A stretch of 64,000 nucleotides of DNA, taken from the NCBI RefSeq assembly GCF_001687325.1, contig NZ_LZRD01000018.1:62001-126000 (forward strand), in the 5' to 3' direction. The notes below the pieces were generated by a model, which saw only the letters and a program-made list of their open reading frames with translations, had not been told where the DNA came from and did no database searches. Shown here one piece after another: positions 59,919-64,000 of the stretch; position 1 is the first letter of the stretch; each line of letters opens with the position of its first letter. Both the position numbers and the translations under genes were made by a program. The DNA comes from Streptomyces sp. PTY087I2. Lineage in GTDB: Bacteria; Actinomycetota; Actinomycetes; Streptomycetales; Streptomycetaceae.

Positions 59919-60647
59919 TCAGCGCTGGGCGGCGATCCAGTAGCGCGTGAGGTGTCGCTTGGCGTCCCGGTAGGCGGAACGGGCGTGCACCATGCGCTGG
60001 TTGTCCCAGACGAGGACCGAGTCCTCCGGGATGAGCACGGAGATCTTCTCCTGCCGGAAGAACTCCTCGGCCTGCTCGGCGAGGCGGACGCCGAAGCTCC
60101 CGAGGGGCAGTTCCGCGGGGTCGACCGAGGCGTTGACCGGCGGGTCGTACTGGCCGGTGGTGAGCAGGTTGTAGCTGAACCGGAGGATCTCCTGGCCGCT
60201 GTCGGTCCGCTCCACCACGGGGCGCAGCACCCCTTCGGTGCCGACGCCTCCGGTGTTGTGGCCGAGCCATTCGATCCCCCGCTCGTGGAGGGCGGCTCGG
60301 TCCTTCTCGCTCAGGGCGTCCACGAACCGCCGCATGTCGGCGAGTTCGGTGTGCCCGCTGCCACAGGTCGCCTGGACGCGGCAGTGCAGGGCCAGGTAGC
60401 TGGGCGGCGGGTTCCAGCCCGGCGCCTCCGTGTGCACCAGAATGGTGTTGACGCTCTTGGAATAGCGCCGCTCCTCGAATCCAGGAGCCGCCTTGACCTG
60501 GTAGCGGAGAGAGCCGTCGTATTGCGGCACGAGCTCGCCGAACGCGCGGAGCGCTTCGGCGGCCTCTTCATCCGTGCGAATACCGTCGAGGACGGTATAT
60601 CCGTATTCCGCGAGTTCCCAGGTGTGAACATCAAGTGCCGTAGACAT
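59919..60647 (-). CDS. 2-oxoglutarate/Fe(II) dioxygenase, TauD/clavaminate synthase type
   Basis: 242 aa from ATG 60647 with TTGGGGGATTC. First gene of the cluster. The metal triad is recognisable as H-x-E in TILVHTEAPGW (about residue 82) and a distal His in MVHARSAYRD (about 218), with the 2-oxoglutarate Arg in RHLTRYWIA. H-x-E rather than H-x-D is typical of clavaminate synthase-like amino-acid hydroxylases. The N-terminus is YGYTVLDGIRTDEEAAEALRAFG. Probably hydroxylates an amino acid. A 156-bp gap separates it from the next gene. Confidence 0.87.
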   Translation of the reverse strand: MSTALDVHTWELAEYGYTVLDGIRTDEEAAEALRAFGELVPQYDGSLRYQVKAAPGFEERRYSKSVNTILVHTEAPGWNPPPSYLALHCRVQATCGSGHTELADMRRFVDALSEKDRAALHERGIEWLGHNTGGVGTEGVLRPVVERTDSGQEILRFSYNLLTTGQYDPPVNASVDPAELPLGSFGVRLAEQAEEFFRQEKISVLIPEDSVLVWDNQRMVHARSAYRDAKRHLTRYWIAAQR

Positions 60648-61128
60648 GTTGAATCCCCCAAGCATCAACAGACGACGAGAACATCGTATCCGGCTCTCGG
60701 CCGCTCGATCTTCAGCCAATTCACGCGACTACGCAATGCATCAACATGTGACATGGATCACCGCCTCACAGATGAACCACTTCGCTTCGCAAATGATCGA
60801 CAAAGAGTATCGCCGCAGATGAAGGGGGTATGACGGAGGATCCTCCCATCGGCCCGCAAAGTTGCGCTGCGTCCGCATAGTGCGTATCAGACCGCAGATA
60901 GCGGAATCTTCAGATCACCTCCACCTATATTTCGGCCAACCTTGACGAGCACATCGTCGGCGGAATCGGAGAGGGACACGAGGCCGCCGACGCTGTGCGC
61001 CCCATGTCTCCGAGCACAAACAGCTGCAAAGTGATCCGCGTCATTTCGTGATGGTTGCCTCCCGTTCCGAGGAGGCTGTCCGAGGCGGCCTCCAGGACCG
61101 GGGACCGCCTCCCCACCACGTTTCGCTG
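60648..61128. other. 481-bp upstream region of the biosynthetic operon
   Basis: Lower GC than its surroundings. Holds the CRP-like site at 60747-60762 and presumably the operon promoter. A protein-like minus-strand frame near 60887-61060 has no usable start. No gene called. Confidence 0.5.
60747..60762. promoter_or_regulatory. Inverted repeat TGTGACATGGATCACC, CRP/FNR-like
   Basis: GTGA-N6-TCAC at 60748-60761, about 100 bp upstream of the first gene of the cluster. Matches the CRP-family half-site pattern; binding by Streptomyces Crp (GTG-N6-GNCAC) would have one mismatch. Confidence 0.35.
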
Positions 61129-61875
61129 TCACACCCGGTGCCGCACCCACACGTTGGGCTCGACGTACACCGCGTACCCGTGGGCGAGCGCGCAGTGGAC
61201 CGGGACGAGCGCGCCCGGTACCTCCACCGGGCCGTCCGTGTCGAACGGCAGCCCGGTCCATTGCCGCCACTGCGCGAGCGAACCGCTCACCGTCATCGAC
61301 ACGGTGGCGACCGAGTCCACCGTCCCGCCCGCCCGGACGTGGACCCGCAGCCAGGGGTCCTCCGGCAGCCCGTCGTCGGGCCGGGTCAGGCGGGCGTACT
61401 CCTCCATCGGCAGGCCGGGGCGCAGGTGCTTGCCGCTCGGCCGTACCGGGGCGACGACTTCCCGGAAGCCGAGCGCCCGCGCGTTGTCCCGCATCGCGGC
61501 GAGCATCCGGCCCGAAAGGCCCTTGCCCTGGTGGCCGGTGGCCACCGTGATCTCGATCGCGCCGACCGTGTCGGGCGTACGGCCGCGCCGCAGGTCGGCG
61601 AAGGCCCACAGCAGCATCCGGTCCCAGCCGCCGACGGGCAGTTCGCCGCGTCCGGGGGCGTCCAGCGCGAAGGGCACGCTGTAGGCGCGGGCGACCACAA
61701 CACCCTCGGGGTCGGTGGCGACCAGCACGTACTGGGGGAACTCGACCGCGATCCGGGCGAAGTTCGCCCAGCCGACGATGTCCTCCAGCACGAACTCCGG
61801 CCAGGTGACCGGCATTCCGTCCAGGGCGCCGGCGAGCTCGGGGCGCTCGGCGAGGGTGGTGATGTTCAGCTCCAT
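61129..61875 (-). CDS. GNAT-family N-acetyltransferase
   Basis: 248 aa, ATG at 61875. N-terminal VTWPEFVLEDIVGWANFARI, then the acetyl-CoA loop ITVATGHQGKGLSGRMLAAMRDNARALG (Q-G-K-G-x-S), followed by GFREVVAPVRPSGKHLRPG and a beta-rich C-terminus. The Q/R-x-x-G-x-G/S pattern identifies GNAT; the C-terminal 80 residues are extra. Substrate unknown. Probably outside the biosynthetic cluster, though on its upstream flank. Confidence 0.8.
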   Translation of the reverse strand: MELNITTLAERPELAGALDGMPVTWPEFVLEDIVGWANFARIAVEFPQYVLVATDPEGVVVARAYSVPFALDAPGRGELPVGGWDRMLLWAFADLRRGRTPDTVGAIEITVATGHQGKGLSGRMLAAMRDNARALGFREVVAPVRPSGKHLRPGLPMEEYARLTRPDDGLPEDPWLRVHVRAGGTVDSVATVSMTVSGSLAQWRQWTGLPFDTDGPVEVPGALVPVHCALAHGYAVYVEPNVWVRHRV

Positions 61876-61975
61876 ACGCGCGACCCTAGGCCGCCCGTAC
61901 CCCTCCGACCAGCGATTATCGGCGCGGGCCGCCGCGCTCCGGAGGCGGCGGGCGGCCCGGCTACCCTCTCGCCGC

Positions 61976-62533
61976 ATGACCACGATGACACCACCGAACT
62001 CTCCCGCCCCCGTACATATCCGGCCCTGCCGGGCGGCCGACCTCGACGTGCTGGAGCGGCACATGCCCTCGCCCGGCCGGACCCGGCGGCACGCGGCCCG
62101 GTTCGACCGGCAGGAGCAGGGGCGCGCCACCTTCCTGACCGCCTGGGCCGACGACGTACCGGTCGGAACGGCGCAGATCCTGTGGCAGGGCTGCGCGGCA
62201 CCCGAGGTGCAGGCCCGCTTCCCCGGCTGCCCCGAGCTGAACGGGCTCGCGATCTGGCCACCGGAGCTGCGTTCCCGGGGCATCGGCTCGGCGTTGATCC
62301 GGGCGGCGGAGGAGACGGTCCGGGCCGCCGGTCACGCGCTGATCGGCCTGGGCGTGGACGACGACAACCACCGGGCGACCGCGCTCTACCTGCGGATCGG
62401 CTACCGGGAGACCGGCTGCCGCTACCTGGACCGGTACGCGTACCTCGACGACGAAGGCGTCCGGCACGAGGTCGCGGACCCGGCCCGCTTCCTGGTCAAG
62501 GAGCTGGACGGGGGCGCTCCCGGGCCGACGTGA
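61976..62533 (+). CDS. GNAT-family N-acetyltransferase
   Basis: 185 aa, ATG at 61976, divergent from the other acetyltransferase. Typical GNAT: VHIRPCRAADLDVLERHMPS, VPVGTAQILW, ELNGLAIWPPELRSRGIGSALIRAAEETVRAAG (R-S-R-G-I-G-S acetyl-CoA loop) and LGVDDDNHRATALYLRIGYRET. Full length. Substrate not evident; such genes are often linked to amine or antibiotic acetylation. Confidence 0.88.
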   Translation: MTTMTPPNSPAPVHIRPCRAADLDVLERHMPSPGRTRRHAARFDRQEQGRATFLTAWADDVPVGTAQILWQGCAAPEVQARFPGCPELNGLAIWPPELRSRGIGSALIRAAEETVRAAGHALIGLGVDDDNHRATALYLRIGYRETGCRYLDRYAYLDDEGVRHEVADPARFLVKELDGGAPGPT

Positions 62534-62637
62534 TCCGGCCGGAACCGTGAGGTGTGCATGCCGCGTCCCCACCCGTGACTTCCACCCCGTGCGCCACCTG
62601 TGGTCACCCGTCGAGGACCCCGTCGAGGAGCAGAACC

Positions 62638-63288
62638 ATGACCCAGCCCGGCAGTACACCGAACCGCCCCCGGAGAGGCGCCGGATGCCTACAGAGCCTG
62701 CTGGTGCTCGCGTTGATCCTCGGCCTGGGCTACGGAGCGTCCAAGATCTTCGGTGACGATGCGTCGAAGTCGAAGGGGTCCTCGTCCGCATCGGACGGCA
62801 AGGGCGGATCGTGGGAGGTCGGCGACTGCGGCGGCCCGGACCCGGAGAACAAGCCGGACGGCTACCGCGCCTTCGACTGCGACGACCAGGGCGCGACCTT
62901 CAAGGCCCTGAAGATCGAGGACGCGAGCTTCCTGCCCGACGCGATCCAGTGCCCGGCCGGAACGGACCTGATCATCAAGGTCTCCCGGGTCTTCGGCTCC
63001 GGCGACGGCAAGAAGGGCGGCGGCATCCCGACCAACACCGTCTGCGGCCGCAACCTGACGGGCGACCACCCCGGCGACGCGGGCGCCGGCGGCGGCCAGC
63101 TCGTGGAGGGCGACTGCGTCACGGCGACGGCCAAGGAGATCGCCTGCGCCTCGGCCGGGGCGGACGACTTCAAGGTCCTCGGCCTGGTCAAGGAGAAGAC
63201 GGAGTGCCCGGCGGCGACCACGGAGCCGATGCAGCTGATGATGGCGATGGGCCGCCCGTACGACGTGATCTGCGGCGGCAAGGTCTGA
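62638..63288 (+). CDS. Exported or membrane-anchored protein, septum/LppX-like Cys-rich, unknown
   Basis: 216 aa from ATG 62638 with GAGGAGCAGAACC; the upstream in-frame start has no site. One N-terminal hydrophobic segment (QSLLVLALILGLGYGASKIFG) then a Ser/Lys linker and an extracytoplasmic part with regularly spaced cysteines (VGDCGGPD, FDCDDQG, IQCPAG, VCGRN, GDCVTA, ACASA, ECPAA, ICGG), an even number that suggests disulphides. No family recognised. Confidence 0.75.
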   Translation: MTQPGSTPNRPRRGAGCLQSLLVLALILGLGYGASKIFGDDASKSKGSSSASDGKGGSWEVGDCGGPDPENKPDGYRAFDCDDQGATFKALKIEDASFLPDAIQCPAGTDLIIKVSRVFGSGDGKKGGGIPTNTVCGRNLTGDHPGDAGAGGGQLVEGDCVTATAKEIACASAGADDFKVLGLVKEKTECPAATTEPMQLMMAMGRPYDVICGGKV

Positions 63289-63330
63289 CCGGACCGATGG
63301 CGACCGCCCCGGTCGCGCAAGCACCTCTGT

Positions 63331-63357
63331 CGGGGCCGCTCCTTCGGAGCGGCCCCG
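63331..63357. terminator. Hairpin terminator, 12-bp stem, 3-nt loop
   Basis: CGGGGCCGCTCC (63331-63342), TTC, GGAGCGGCCCCG (63346-63357), between convergent genes. Confidence 0.8.
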
Positions 63358-63363
63358 CGGCGG

Positions 63364-63771
63364 TCAGCGGCGCAGCCAGGGCCAGGACTGCGGACCGGGC
63401 CAGCCGTCGACGGCCAGACCGACGGAGTGCACCTTGTTGATGTGCCGCTGGAACTCCTTCATCGCCGCCTGCGACTGCGGGCCGAAGTATCCGTCGATCG
63501 CGCCCGCGTAGTAGCCGGTCTCGCGGAGCTGGCACTGGGCCTCGATGCCGGCCGCCGTCACGATGTCGGCGCGCGGGACGGCCGTCATGCCGTCGTACCA
63601 CCCGGCGTACCAGTACCCGCCCCTGAGGTTCATGTCGCAGCTGTACGCGGCGGAGACGGCAGCCTGGGAGGTGCCGGTGGCGTTCGCGGCGGCGGCCGTA
63701 CCCGGGGCGAGTGCGACGGCGGCGGCCAGCGCCACTGCCGCGACGGAGAGTCGGCGGGTGAGTCTGTGCAT
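63364..63771 (-). CDS. Secreted protein with peptidoglycan-binding domain
   Basis: 135 aa from ATG 63771 with GAAGGGATCACCC. Signal peptide to about residue 29 (APGTAAAA). The mature protein has CDMNLRGGYWYAGWYDGM, then a peptidoglycan_binding_1 type motif: LRETGYYAGAIDGYFGPQSQ followed by AAMKEFQRHINKVHS and VDGWPGPQSWPWL. Short, no catalytic domain. Next to another such gene on the same strand, running out of the window. Confidence 0.82.
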   Translation of the reverse strand: MHRLTRRLSVAAVALAAAVALAPGTAAAANATGTSQAAVSAAYSCDMNLRGGYWYAGWYDGMTAVPRADIVTAAGIEAQCQLRETGYYAGAIDGYFGPQSQAAMKEFQRHINKVHSVGLAVDGWPGPQSWPWLRR

Positions 63772-63862
63772 GGGTGATCCCTTCGGTGGAGGAGCGACTT
63801 CGGAGTCCGGGACAGGGCGCGGCTGCCCCGTCCACCCCCGTGGGGCGGGACAGCCGGCGCGG

Positions 63863-64000
63863 TCACGTCTGACGCAGGCGCTTCCAGGTGTTGGGGCCGA
63901 CGATGCCGTCAACGTGGGCGGACCCCATGTAGGTGGCCTGGAACCAGCGGACGGCGGCCCTGGTGCGCGGCCCGAACGCGCCGTCGACCGCCAGTTCCGT
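63863..64000 (-). CDS. Peptidoglycan-binding protein, C-terminal fragment (cut by window edge)
   Basis: The last 45 codons of a gene that starts beyond 64000, ending in a TGA at 63865-63863. The residues read LAVDGAFGPRTRAAVRWFQ, then VDGIVGPNTWKRLRQT, the classic end of a PF01471 peptidoglycan-binding domain. Lies about 90 bp upstream of the secreted paralogue and probably encodes a similar exported protein. Confidence 0.8.
   Translation of the reverse strand, partial: TELAVDGAFGPRTRAAVRWFQATYMGSAHVDGIVGPNTWKRLRQT

Noticed and set aside
60925..61041. Small minus-strand frame starting MTRITLQLFVLG (39 aa)
   Set aside because: Ribosome-like GGGAGG is 13 nt away and codon use is poor after the first ten residues.
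60887..61060. Minus-strand frame ending in VKVGRNIGGGDLKIPLSAV
   Set aside because: Looks protein-like but has no in-frame start codon or ribosome site nearby; could be the relic of a lost gene, not callable.
1..64000. CRISPR arrays, insertion sequences, prophage or integrase genes
   Set aside because: None seen; no transposase- or integrase-like frames and no regularly spaced repeats. The tRNA-Leu at 26 kb has no integrated element beside it.

Overview
This window is chromosomal DNA from a Streptomyces or very close relative. The evidence is very high GC with strong third-position bias, frequent GTG starts, 4-base ATGA/GTGA overlaps, and a tRNA-Leu(UAA) that matches bldA. The gene order (SigB/F-family sigma factor with partner-switching genes, hut genes, cystathionine beta-synthase, thiolase, bldA, ndh, eno, rpfA, CYP107-like P450, Ser/Thr kinase) agrees, from memory, with the core region around SCO3066-SCO3102 of S. 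coelicolor. No database search was run.

Layout. 1-4.6 kb: minus-strand cell-surface locus. It has a DUF916/WxIP-like protein, a neocarzinostatin-fold-like protein, an LAxTG-anchored protein (all GTGA-coupled) and an LPxTG paralogue. 4.7-7.1 kb: anti-sigma kinase, STAS antagonist and sigma factor. 7.2-8.0 kb: a gene broken by an 82-bp tandem duplication. 8-15 kb: histidine/urocanate catabolism (hutI, hutF, an M20 amidohydrolase, hutU) with a divergent APC permease. 15.3-17.5 kb: three roadblock/LC7 proteins plus a PATAN-like protein, with no GTPase. 17.6-24.9 kb: RpiR regulator, cystathionine beta-synthase, SGNH hydrolase, thiolase and hypotheticals. 25-30 kb: BI-1 protein, bldA tRNA, MacB-type ABC transporter. 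30.3-37.2 kb: Cfa-like methyltransferase, type II NADH dehydrogenase with two Rex-like operators, Ppx/GppA, DUF501, DivIC/FtsB and enolase. 37.5-39.7 kb: two Rpf muralytic enzymes, the first behind a ydaO-type c-di-AMP riboswitch. 39.8-46.9 kb: P450 coupled to an NTPase, MazG, a SurA-like lipoprotein, a Ser/Thr kinase and a membrane partner.

47.1-60.6 kb is the least ordinary part: twelve minus-strand genes, mostly overlapping by 4 bases. They encode a 2-oxoglutarate/Fe hydroxylase, an AurF-type diiron oxygenase, a lysine-2,3-aminomutase-type radical SAM enzyme, a dipeptide epimerase with an extra C-terminal domain, an Ldh-family reductase, two ATP-grasp ligases, a FemAB/GNAT-like transferase, a class IV aminotransferase, an unknown protein, an MFS exporter and an FMN alpha-hydroxyacid oxidase. 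I read it as a pathway for a small, oxidised, non-ribosomal peptide made without NRPS or PKS; I cannot name the product. 61-64 kb holds acetyltransferases and small secreted or peptidoglycan-binding proteins.

A full scan for TTA codons found only two in the window: one in the middle roadblock gene and one in the NTPase upstream of the P450. Both would depend on the bldA tRNA encoded in the same window.
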